DNA from: JBOGGN01 sp050744165
GTDB taxonomy: Bacteria; Actinomycetota; Acidimicrobiia; Acidimicrobiales; Palsa-688
Length of the DNA: 13,262 nucleotides
Assembly (NCBI GenBank): GCA_050744165.1
Contig: JBOGGN010000147.1
Coordinates: 1-13,262 of the forward strand
Direction: 5' to 3'
Shown: positions 6,904 to 13,262 of the stretch, in pieces
Position numbering within the stretch: the first letter of the stretch is position 1
How the letters are laid out: each line of letters opens with the position of its first letter
Translations under genes and position numbers: made by a program
The notes under the pieces: model-generated
Database searches by the model: none
What the model was told of the DNA's origin: nothing
The model's input: only the letters and a program-made list of their open reading frames with translations

Positions 6904-6992
6904 CGAATCAGCCGGAACCGGTGTCCGGATTACACCGGAACCGGTGTCCGCAATCGACCGGAATCACCGTCCGGATTCGGCCGGACTACACA
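6904..6992. repeat. IS end: four terminal repeats (istA-proximal end)
   Basis: CCGGA cores begin at 6912, 6935, 6958 and 6981, spaced exactly 23 bp apart, in units such as ACCGGTGTCCGGATTACACC. They are inverted relative to the three repeats at 4013-4084. The array lies just upstream of istA, so bound transposase might also repress its own promoter (inference). Confidence 0.85.
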
Positions 6993-6999
6993 CCAGGTC
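6993..6999. repeat. Target-site duplication, copy at the 6992 end of the IS
   Basis: CCAGGTC directly after the CACA tip, identical to 4006-4012. Confidence 0.9.
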
Positions 7000-7002
7000 C
7001 GC

Positions 7003-8189
7003 TCAGCATTCCGCGCAAGGCCCGTGCAGCCGCCACCGCCCCTCGCCCCCGTTCAAATGCAGGCGCTCAGCCCGCTGAGTCCCGATCGAGGGCCACGTCG
7101 TGCGCCGACCGCGGCTGTCGTGATCATGGCTGCCATTGCAGCCGGGGGCGGTGGTCGTTCGAGCCTCGCCATGTCGGGGGCTGTCGCGGGCGCCGACCCG
7201 TGTCCGGCATGGTGAAGGTCCGACAGGTAAGATCGAGACGGCCTGGAGGTCGTCAAGGTTGGCGACCACGGCGACGAGCGCTTCCCATCGCCGATCCAAC
7301 GCTTGTCCCGGCCGGGGTCCGCCCGGCCGGCACACGACGATGGCGACGCGACGCAAGGCTTCGACGACAAGCATGGCCGGCAGGAGCGACACTTCCTCAG
7401 ACCCGACGGGATGAACCTCGCTGTAGGCGGCGACGCTGGCGGTGACCTCCGCCACATCCAGGGAGCGTTGGCCGTAGCCGTGATACCAGTACAGAGCGCA
7501 TGCCAACGCGAACAGCGCCGGGCGGTGAAAGGTGTGAAGTCGACAATTGCCGCGACCCGGTTCCCGGACATGACCACGTTGTCCGGTCCGATGTCGCCGT
7601 GCACGACCTGGTTTGCCAAGCCGTCCAGCGCGCCGGCCCGGCTCTCCAGCCAGGCGAGCGCCGACCGTAGCGGGGACAGGTCGACGGCCGGCAGGCGCTC
7701 GGCATGTCCCGGCAGAGTCGACAGGAGATAGGCGGGGTCGGCGAACTGGGTCCACATGGTGGAAGGATCAGGACACCAGTCGTAGGACAAGCAGGCCAGG
7801 GCCGAATGCATTCGGGCGATCTCGGCCATCACCGCCGTCGTCTGCGTCCTCGCGGGCGACACGACGACAGAGCCGGCGATGAACTCCTGGACGAAGTACC
7901 CCGACCGTCCGATCCAACCTCCGTCGCAAGCCCGACAGAGCTGAGCCTGGCGGACACCAGCGGCGTTCAACATCGGGGCCGCCGTCGCGTACAGCTCGAC
8001 GTCGGCGCGCCTCCACGCTCTTTTGGCGACGTAGTCGCCGGTCGCGGTCGCCACCTTCAGGGTGCTTCGCCCGTTGCCGCCAATCGGTTCCACCGAGACC
8101 GGGTCGGTGAGGCCGAACTCCGCTGCGAGGACCTCGCCCAGGCCTGTCGGTCCCAGCTGACCGTCTTGCACAGCAGCAGTGTTGCGCAT
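7003..8189 (-). pseudogene. Frameshifted phosphotransferase of the aminoglycoside-phosphotransferase fold
   Basis: From ATG 8189 (a TTG at 8216 is the alternative) the frame encodes an APH/choline-kinase-like enzyme. It has a small N-lobe with the likely ATP-binding lysine (YVAKR, K56), the catalytic loop VVHGDIGPDN (H197, D199, N204) and the Mg-binding AAIVDFTPF (D217). Just after this, around 7524-7530, the correct frame is lost. The original frame turns into Arg/Pro noise ending at 7053, while the next frame carries the expected helical C-lobe (HRPALFALACALYWYHGYG to NLDDLQAVSILP, near 7220) and stays open to TGA at 7003. One missing base explains this. Catalytic residues are intact, but the C-lobe that forms the substrate pocket is not translated in frame. 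The substrate cannot be told from sequence; the fold includes antibiotic, homoserine and other small-molecule kinases. The cause could be a real mutation or a sequencing error in the ACCTTTCACC tract. The last ~200 bases before 7003 are probably non-coding. Confidence 0.8.
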
Positions 8190-8395
8190 CCGATGGCTCG
8201 AAACCCGGAAGGACAACGCCCTTGGTGATAGGCGGCGGGCAGGCGCCGGCGGGTCGCCAACCCAGCCTGAACACCCCTTCAGTCAACCCGACCCGGAGTC
8301 TCGTTGCCCCGACTCCTGCCGCCCCCGGATCATGACGCACCACAGGAGGGACCGGCGTCGTGGACTCCCGCACCTTCTGCGTCGGGTCGGCGACC

Positions 8396-9169
8396 TCAGA
8401 TCGTCAGGGTAAACACGAGGCGTTGGTGGCGGAGCACCACGCCGTCGGCTCCAGCGTGGCGTCGGAACACCTCCTCGAGGCCGCCGATGACGGTCTCGAA
8501 GGGGGGTGTGCCGTCCCGGCAGAGCTTGTCGTACAGCGCTTTGGGATCGGGGAGGTGCTCAGGCACGTCGATCCACCAGAGGCGGTAGGAGCGCAGTCCC
8601 CGTTTCTCGGCCGGCTGGACAACCCAGGCCGCCACGGTCGCTGGCGCGACGCAGTTGAATCGTTCGCGGAGCGCGGGAACGTCGTCCGCCCACGGCGGGG
8701 GCGGAGGTCCGCCGGCGGGGTGCAGGCCGACGATCGTCGTTCCCGGGTACCCGACTCGTTGGAGGTCATCGACGAAGCGCTCGACGGATGGGCCGCGGCG
8801 ATCGACGACCACGTCGATGCTGTCGTCATCGAGGGGGAGGGGGCCACCGGCGTGAGACTCGCCGGGAGCGGCCAACTCGGCGTGCTTGAACCGCACGTTG
8901 TCGACCTTCCGCTCGGCGGCAAGCTCGCGGGCGAGTTCAATCAGCTGCGCCGTGCGGTCGATGCCGACGGTCGAGCGGACGCGGGGGGCGAGGTCGAGGG
9001 TGAGTTCGCCGTGGCCGCATCCGACGTCGAGCAGGCGGGTGGTCGGGGTGAGGAACCCGTCGACGAGATCGAGGAAGAAGTCTTCGCCGTTGCCGTCTTC
9101 GACGCACGAGTCGTAGGCGTGATTGAAATCCCGCTCGGCGATGCGCGAGTCCACCCGCCAGGTCTCCAT
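8396..9169 (-). CDS. Class I SAM-dependent methyltransferase
   Basis: This 257-residue protein starts at ATG 9169 (weak ribosome site) and stops at 8396. It has the Rossmann-fold methyltransferase layout: motif I LLDVGCGHGE (residues 47-56) binds S-adenosylmethionine, the acidic loop is GIDRT (D71), and the strand-4 region reads DVVVDRRGPS (119-128) in place of a typical NPPY or DLVxxxxxLHH motif. That DRRGP phrase is typical of a small group of stand-alone methyltransferases also present in Firmicutes, whose substrates I cannot name. The C-terminal part (LRSYRLWWIDVPEHLPDP) is probably the substrate-binding cap. The lack of NPPY argues against N6-adenine or glutamine methylation. It lies 207 bases upstream of the broken kinase on the same strand, so the two may have been one cargo unit. 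Confidence 0.85.
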   Translation of the reverse strand: METWRVDSRIAERDFNHAYDSCVEDGNGEDFFLDLVDGFLTPTTRLLDVGCGHGELTLDLAPRVRSTVGIDRTAQLIELARELAAERKVDNVRFKHAELAAPGESHAGGPLPLDDDSIDVVVDRRGPSVERFVDDLQRVGYPGTTIVGLHPAGGPPPPPWADDVPALRERFNCVAPATVAAWVVQPAEKRGLRSYRLWWIDVPEHLPDPKALYDKLCRDGTPPFETVIGGLEEVFRRHAGADGVVLRHQRLVFTLTI

Positions 9170-9268
9170 GTCGGCGGCTCGGCGGTACCTGGCCCGCGGC
9201 GGGCGACTCTGCTCGCCCGGGTCGCGAGCCCCGGTCAGAGGAGCCCCGACCCGACGGGCGCGAAGGGG

Positions 9269-9481
9269 TCAGCTCCGGAGGACATTGGCGGAGGGCGTCC
9301 AGCGTCCGTTGCCGGAACCCGACGACTGCACGACCTCGACTCCGGCGATCACCTCGAAGAGCGTACGCATCTCGACGAGAGGCACAGGCCACGGCCTGAT
9401 CGAATACGAGGCCCGAATCCCTTGCCGACACCGCCTTCCCGACCGGAAAAGTGGCCAAACAACAGCCTCCGGTGGATCCAC
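9269..9481 (-). pseudogene. Short C-terminal gene remnant, unrecognised
   Basis: Up to 70 codons on the minus strand, from GTG 9481 to TGA 9269, without a ribosome site. From about 9410 downwards codon choice is clearly gene-like (CTC GTC GAG ATG CGT ACG CTC TTC GAG GTG ATC GCC), giving LVEMRTLFEVIAGVEVVQSS and a tail GRWTPSANVLRS. Upstream the frame is Arg-rich and loses the bias. This looks like the end of a truncated gene, lying 100 bases ahead of the methyltransferase. No family recognised. Confidence 0.3.
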
Positions 9482-9562
9482 GGCCGGTTCACGAATCGCA
9501 CTCCGGCCGACGACCCCGGCTGCGGTCCGCCGCCGTCAGCGGGTCGATGATTCGGCGTGTCA

Positions 9563-9660
9563 AGGGCGTTACCCCAGCGTTGCAACGCCGCTTGTAACGC
9601 TGTTGTAACGCCCCTGACCTGCGGCTTTACCGTTTGAGGGGGCCTGGCAGCGTTACAAAG
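9563..9660. promoter_or_regulatory. Cluster of TTGTAACGC direct and inverted repeats; candidate oriT, iterons or operator
   Basis: Direct copies on the plus strand are TTGCAACGC (9580-9588), TTGTAACGC (9592-9600) and TTGTAACGC (9603-9611), spaced 12 and 11 bp. Inverted copies are GCGTTACCC (9567-9575), GCGTTGCAA (9577-9585, forming the 12-bp palindrome GCGTTGCAACGC at 9577-9588) and GCGTTACAA (9650-9658). AGGGCGTTACCCCAGCG (9563-9579) is a near-perfect inverted match to CGCTGTTGTAACGCCCCT (9599-9615 region). Such mixed direct and inverted repeats just ahead of transfer genes are typical of oriT/relaxosome sites, of replication iterons, or of operators for a regulator of the downstream operon; the sequence does not decide between them. 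Confidence 0.65.
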
Positions 9661-9670
9661 ATTCTTTTGC

Positions 9671-9718
9671 CGTCGATGGGCGCGTCGATGCTGCCGTCGA
9701 CGTTGCCGTCGATGCCGG
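9671..9718 (+). repeat. Four 12-bp tandem repeats (CGTCGAYG core)
   Basis: CGTCGATG, CGTCGATG, CGTCGACG and CGTCGATG begin at 9671, 9683, 9695 and 9707, exactly 12 bp apart, in units such as CGTCGATGCTGC. The array fills the leader between the TTGTAACGC cluster and the sigma-like gene start at 9728. It may be a protein-binding array. It also reads as repeated LPSM in one frame, but no supported gene uses that frame. Confidence 0.75.
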
Positions 9719-9727
9719 CGGCGGACG

Positions 9728-10459
9728 ATGCGCCCTATGACGAATCGTGGCGACGGGTTGTTGGGGCAGTTGGTCCGGTGGGTCGAGGTGGAGGGGGACC
9801 GTCCGCGGCTGCGAAGGGTGGCGGCCCGATGGGGGATGCGCCGCCCGGCGCTGGCCGCCTTCGGGTCGGTGGGGGCGCTGGTGCGGGCCGCGTGGGCCGA
9901 CCCGCAGCTGGCCGCCACGGTGATAAAGGACTTGGCGGGCCTGGCGGCGGGGGACGAGGTGGCGGCCCAAGCGGCGGTGGCGGTGGTAGCCCCCCGGCTG
10001 CTTCAGGTGGTGGGCCGCTGGGCCCGGGCGGGGGTGCCGCCACTCGAGTTGGAGGACATGGCCGCCGAGTTGGTAGCCGAGGTCCTAGCCCAGCTTCAAG
10101 GCGACCCGAGCCCGGGGTCGCCGGCCCGGGTGGTGGATGTGGCGTGGGGCCGGGTGCGGGGACGGCGCCGCCGGGACCGCCGGGCGGCGGACCGCCAAGT
10201 CACCCTCGACCCGGCCGCCGCCACCCCGGTCCCGGCCGCCTCGGTGCCCTCGGCGACCGACGACGGGGCGTGGGCGACAGCGGCCGGGGTGGTGGTGGAG
10301 GGATTCCGGTCGGGCCGGCTGTCGTTGCCGGCGGCGCAGGCGTTGTGGGCGACGGGGGTGGCGGGCTGGCCGTCGGCGGAGGCGGCGGCCCGGTTGGGGT
10401 GCCGGCCGGAGGCGCTGCGGGCCCGCCGGTCCCGGGCGATCCGGGCGTTGGCCGCCTGA
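9728..10459 (+). CDS. Sigma-factor-like DNA-binding protein upstream of the relaxase
   Basis: A 243-residue protein starting at ATG 9728 (ATG 9737 three codons later is equally possible; neither has a strong ribosome site). Residues ~70-150 look like a diverged sigma-70 region 2: AAQAAVAVVAPRLLQVVGRW, then ELEDMAAELVAEVLAQL in the place of the usual EDxxQExFxxxW, then a very basic stretch, RGRRRRDRRAADR. After a Pro/Ala/Asp-rich linker, residues ~198-243 form a region-4-type helix-turn-helix (LSLPAAQALWATGVAGWPSAEAAARLGCRPEALRAR split around the turn). Known sigma factors direct RNA polymerase to promoters; this one is more diverged in region 2 and may only bind DNA. It precedes the relaxase gene by 19 bases, so the two are probably cotranscribed. 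A regulatory or relaxosome-accessory role in transfer is inferred from position. Confidence 0.7.
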   Translation: MRPMTNRGDGLLGQLVRWVEVEGDRPRLRRVAARWGMRRPALAAFGSVGALVRAAWADPQLAATVIKDLAGLAAGDEVAAQAAVAVVAPRLLQVVGRWARAGVPPLELEDMAAELVAEVLAQLQGDPSPGSPARVVDVAWGRVRGRRRRDRRAADRQVTLDPAAATPVPAASVPSATDDGAWATAAGVVVEGFRSGRLSLPAAQALWATGVAGWPSAEAAARLGCRPEALRARRSRAIRALAA

Positions 10460-10464
10460 GAGCC

Positions 10465-10472
10465 AGGGGAGG
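10465..10472 (+). promoter_or_regulatory. Ribosome binding site fixing the relaxase start
   Basis: AGGGGAGG lies six bases before GTG 10479 and supports that start; the adjacent TTG at 10482 is the only close alternative. Confidence 0.75.
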
Positions 10473-10478
10473 CGGACG

Positions 10479-13262
10479 GTGTTGTCGGTGAAGGCGTTGT
10501 GGGTGGGCGACGACGGCTCCTACTACCTGAAGGAAGCCAGCGAGCACGCCAAGCAGGGCAAGGACCACCCGGCGGAGTACTACCCGGGCGGGGTGCCGTC
10601 AGGCCGGTGGATCGGCTCGGGGGCCGGACGCCTCGGCCTCGACGGGGCGGTGGACGGCGAGGCGTTCTCGGCGGTGCTGGCCGGCAGGGACCCGGCCACC
10701 GGGCGGATGCTGGTGTCGGGCCGGGCGGCGTCGGCGGGCCGCACCCCGGGCTACGACTTGACGTTCTCGGCGCCCAAGAGCGTGTCGCTGCTGTCGGTGT
10801 TGGGGGACCCGGCAGTGGGGGAGCAGGTGCGGGCGGCGCACCGGGCGGCGGTGGACGAGGCGATGCGCCTGGTCGAAAACGAGGTGGCGAAGGCGAGGCG
10901 GGGGGCGGGCGGCGCCCGGCAGGTCGCGGCGGAGGTGGTGGCGGCGGCGTTCGACCATCACACGTCGCGGGCCAACGACCCGCAGTTGCACACCCATGTG
11001 GTGGTGGCCAACATGGGTTTCGCCGCCGACGGCCGGTGGTCGGCGTTGCACGGCCGCCGCCTGTACGCGTGGGCGAAGACGGCCGGTTTCGTGTACCAGG
11101 CGGCGTTGCGGGCCGAACTAACGGAGCGCCTCGGGGTCACCTGGCAGCCGGTGACCAACGGCATGTCCGAACTCCAAGGGTTCACCAAAAACCAGCTGCG
11201 GGCATTCTCGGCCCGCCGGGCGGAGATCGAAGCCGAACTCGAACGCAGCGGCTTCTCGTCGGCGAGGGCGGCGCAGCTGGCGGCGTGGGAGACCCGGGCG
11301 GCCAAGACCCACGCCCCCGCCGACCAACTGGCGGAGAAGTGGCGGACTCAGGCGGCCGAGGCGGGCATCACCGTCGACCAGGTCGAGGCCCTGACCCCGC
11401 ACCGTGACCCGGGCCGCCGCGTCGACCTGCCCCCGCAGGACGGGAAGCGGCGGGAGAAGGTGGTCGGCGGACTGCTGGCCGCCGACGGGCTGACCGCCCA
11501 CGCGTCGTCGTTCGACCGCCGGCATGTGTTGCAGGGCGCCGCCCAGGCCGCGGCGAGGGGCGCCCACTTGTCCGAGATGACGGCGACCGCCGACCAGGTG
11601 CTGGCCGACCCCGAAGCCGTCGAATTGAAGGAGGCCTCCAAGTTGGGCGATAGGCGCTACTCGACCGCCGGGCTGCTGGCCGTCGAACAGGAGCTGCTGG
11701 CCCAGGCCGACCGCCGCCTGAACGCCCATGTCGCGGTCGCCGACGGCCGCGCCCTCGAGGCGGCGCTGAGCAGAAGGCCGTCGCTGTCCGACGAGCAGCA
11801 CCGCATGGTCACCGTGCTGACGACGTCGGGGGCGGGCGTGCAGACGGTGGTCGGGGTGGCCGGGGCGGGCAAGACCTTCGCCCTGGACGCTGCCCGGGAG
11901 GCGTGGGAGGCGTCAGGCCATCGGGTGGTGGGGGCGGCGTTGGCGGCCCGGGCGGCAGCCGAGTTGCAGGCCGGCTCCGGCATCGCTTCGACCACCTTGG
12001 ACCGCCTCCTGATCGACACCGAACGCCCCGGCCCCGAAGGCGGCCTCCAAAAGGGCGGGGTGGTGGTGGTCGACGAGGCGGGGATGGTGGGCACCCGGAA
12101 ACTGGCCCGGCTTTTGAACCTGGCGGAGGGGGACGGGGCAGCGGTGGTGTTGGTGGGCGACCCCCGCCAGCTGCCCGAAGTCGAGGCGGGCGGCGCCTTC
12201 GCCGCCTTGGCCCGGCGGCTGCCGACGGTGGAGCTGACCGCCAACCGCCGCCAGGTGGAGGGCTGGGAGCGGGCGGCGTTGGCGGAGCTGCGGGCGGGGT
12301 CGGTGGCCGAGGCGGTCGTCGCCTACCGTGATCATCGGCGCATCACGGTGGCCGCCACCGCAGACGGCGCCCGGTCCCGGCTGATCGGCGACTGGTGGGA
12401 CGCCCGAGCCGCGGGCGGCGGCGACGCCCGGTTGGCGGTCTACGCCTACCGTCGGGCCGACGTCGACGACCTGAACCGCCGGGCCCGGCTCCTGATGGGC
12501 GAGTCGGGCCGGCTGGAAGGCGCCGGGGTGGAGGCGGCGGGCCGCGTGTTTCAGGTCGGCGACGAGGTGTTGGCGACCCGCAACGACCGCCGCCTCGGGG
12601 TCCGCAACGGCACCCTCGGCCGCGTCGTCGCCGTCGACGTCGACCACCGCACGGTGACCGTCGACATCGACCGGGGCGACGAGACGGTCCTGCCCGCCGG
12701 CTACCTGGATGGCGGCCACCTCGACTACGGGTATGCGACCACGATCCACAAGGCGGAGGGCGCGACCGTCGACGAGGCGTTCGTGTTGGGCTCCGACGCC
12801 TTGTACCGGGAGGCCGGCTACACCGCCCTGTCGAGGGCCAGGGTCCGCACCCAGCTGTATGTGGTCGGCGGCCGCCAAGACCTCGACGACTGCCTGCGCC
12901 CCCGCAACGGCCGGGTGCCGGAGGTCGACCCGGTCGACCGTCTCGCCGGCGACCTGTCCCGCTCGTTCGCCCAACACCTGGCCAGCCAACCGGAACCGCC
13001 CGGCCACACCGACCACCGGACCATCGCCGAGACCGACGGCACCGCAGCGCCGCCGGGCCGCCACGACTGGGGGCTGAGCCTGGCCGAGTTGGAGGAAAAA
13101 CGGGACCGTCTGGCCGCCCAGATCGGCGCCCCGCCCCCCGCACCCCGCGACGTGGAGGCGGCCGGGCGGCTGGAGGAGGCCCGAGCGTGGCGCCTCGCCG
13201 CCGAACGCCGCCTCGACGACGCCGGCCGGGCGCCCCGCCGACAGAGGGCCGCAGCCCAAGCC
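10479..13262 (+). CDS. MobF/TrwC-type conjugative relaxase-helicase (3' end outside window)
   Basis: GTG 10479 opens 928 codons with no stop before the window edge. MobF relaxases nick one strand at oriT, stay bound to the 5' end through tyrosine, and unwind DNA for conjugative transfer. The N-terminal relaxase domain shows paired tyrosines in GSYYLKEASEH (Y15, Y16) and EYYPGG, and the metal-binding histidines FDHHTSRANDPQLHTHVV (H161, H171, H173). The RecD-like helicase part carries Walker A GVAGAGKT (K465, T466), Walker B VVVVDEAGMV (D532, E533), the VGDPRQLP motif (D561, Q564) and the late motif YATTIHKAEGATVD (H757, K758), with Glu760 where Gln is common. The end of the visible part is coiled, charged and Ala/Arg-rich. 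All catalytic elements seen are intact, so the protein is likely functional. It follows the sigma-like gene by 19 bases. Plasmid versus integrated element cannot be decided here. Confidence 0.95.
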   Translation, partial: MLSVKALWVGDDGSYYLKEASEHAKQGKDHPAEYYPGGVPSGRWIGSGAGRLGLDGAVDGEAFSAVLAGRDPATGRMLVSGRAASAGRTPGYDLTFSAPKSVSLLSVLGDPAVGEQVRAAHRAAVDEAMRLVENEVAKARRGAGGARQVAAEVVAAAFDHHTSRANDPQLHTHVVVANMGFAADGRWSALHGRRLYAWAKTAGFVYQAALRAELTERLGVTWQPVTNGMSELQGFTKNQLRAFSARRAEIEAELERSGFSSARAAQLAAWETRAAKTHAPADQLAEKWRTQAAEAGITVDQVEALTPHRDPGRRVDLPPQDGKRREKVVGGLLAADGLTAHASSFDRRHVLQGAAQAAARGAHLSEMTATADQVLADPEAVELKEASKLGDRRYSTAGLLAVEQELLAQADRRLNAHVAVADGRALEAALSRRPSLSDEQHRMVTVLTTSGAGVQTVVGVAGAGKTFALDAAREAWEASGHRVVGAALAARAAAELQAGSGIASTTLDRLLIDTERPGPEGGLQKGGVVVVDEAGMVGTRKLARLLNLAEGDGAAVVLVGDPRQLPEVEAGGAFAALARRLPTVELTANRRQVEGWERAALAELRAGSVAEAVVAYRDHRRITVAATADGARSRLIGDWWDARAAGGGDARLAVYAYRRADVDDLNRRARLLMGESGRLEGAGVEAAGRVFQVGDEVLATRNDRRLGVRNGTLGRVVAVDVDHRTVTVDIDRGDETVLPAGYLDGGHLDYGYATTIHKAEGATVDEAFVLGSDALYREAGYTALSRARVRTQLYVVGGRQDLDDCLRPRNGRVPEVDPVDRLAGDLSRSFAQHLASQPEPPGHTDHRTIAETDGTAAPPGRHDWGLSLAELEEKRDRLAAQIGAPPPAPRDVEAAGRLEEARAWRLAAERRLDDAGRAPRRQRAAAQA

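Larger units (their letters stand above)
4013..6992 (-). mobile_element. Complete IS21-family insertion sequence, 2980 bp
   Basis: The element begins TGTGCATTCCGG at 4013 and ends CCGGACTACACA at 6992. The reverse complement of the right end aligns with the left end over about 70 bases, including shared TCCGG, ATTGCGGAC and ATCCGGACA/TTCCGGACA blocks. Both tips are TG...CA, as IS21 requires. It carries istA (5189-6787) and istB (4437-5189) reading leftwards, a strong ribosome site for istA, and a 7-bp duplication CCAGGTC outside both ends. Both genes are full length with intact catalytic motifs, so the element may still be active. At 2980 bp it is on the long side for the family, mainly because of about 420 bases between the istB stop and the 4013 end. 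The insertion site is between the damaged kinase gene and an already broken gene remnant, so no intact gene was split. Confidence 0.93.

Noticed and set aside
8360..9550. 396-codon plus-strand frame across the methyltransferase
   Set aside because: It is antisense to a methyltransferase with clear SAM motifs, and its composition is Gly/Val/Arg noise of the kind high GC produces.
9634..10491. 285-codon plus-strand frame rich in Gly
   Set aside because: Overlaps the sigma-like gene in another frame; the sequence is Gly/Pro low complexity, and the helix-turn-helix is in the other frame.
11913..13259. 448-codon minus-strand frame near the right end
   Set aside because: Lies entirely antisense to the relaxase-helicase, whose motifs are intact. 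No motif of its own.
1..13262. CRISPR arrays, tRNA and rRNA genes
   Set aside because: No regularly spaced repeat-spacer array and no tRNA- or rRNA-like conserved sequence found by eye. The regular 23-bp and 12-bp repeats are IS ends and a leader array, with no spacers of CRISPR length.

Overview
The window is very GC-rich throughout, with strong G/C preference at third codon positions, frequent GTG starts and actinobacterial-type protein families. These include an OmpR-type winged-helix/BTAD regulator, a sigma-like protein directly ahead of a MobF relaxase, and a high-GC IS21 element. It most likely comes from a high-GC actinobacterium. Something like Acidimicrobiia would fit, but the sequence alone does not fix the class. 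The mix of a conjugative relaxase, a complete insertion sequence, broken genes and gene-poor stretches points to an integrative/conjugative element or plasmid rather than core chromosome.

Left block (1-1876, + strand): the C-terminal part of a proline-rich protein ending in a winged-helix plus BTAD domain, overlapped by a three-helix membrane protein and followed by a tiny acidic ORF. The three look like one transcription unit.

Gene-poor stretch (1877-4012): one possible two-helix membrane protein on the minus strand (2413-2886), two TTGTAACG motifs 20 bp apart (2947-2975), two 26-bp palindromes with the same 12+2+12 layout (3004-3029 and 3110-3135), a short tandem repeat, and a coding-like remnant on the minus strand ending at 3616.

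Insertion sequence (4013-6992, minus strand): a complete IS21-family element with istA and istB, TG...CA tips, arrays of about 23-bp repeats at both ends and a 7-bp target duplication, CCAGGTC. It therefore looks intact and recently inserted.

Cargo block (7003-9481, minus strand): a frameshifted aminoglycoside-phosphotransferase-fold kinase, an intact class I SAM-dependent methyltransferase, and a short C-terminal gene remnant.

Right block (9563-13262, + strand): a dense cluster of TTGTAACGC-type direct and inverted repeats, a perfectly phased 12-bp tandem repeat, a sigma-factor-like gene, then a large MobF/TrwC relaxase-helicase that runs off the window end with 928 codons visible. The repeat cluster lies just ahead of the sigma-like and relaxase genes, so it is a candidate oriT, iteron array or operator for the transfer genes. 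Part of the same motif recurs about 6.6 kb away at 2946-2975, on the other side of the cargo. The picture is plus-strand mobile-element backbone genes flanking a minus-strand accessory region that has been partly eroded and hit by an IS21 insertion.
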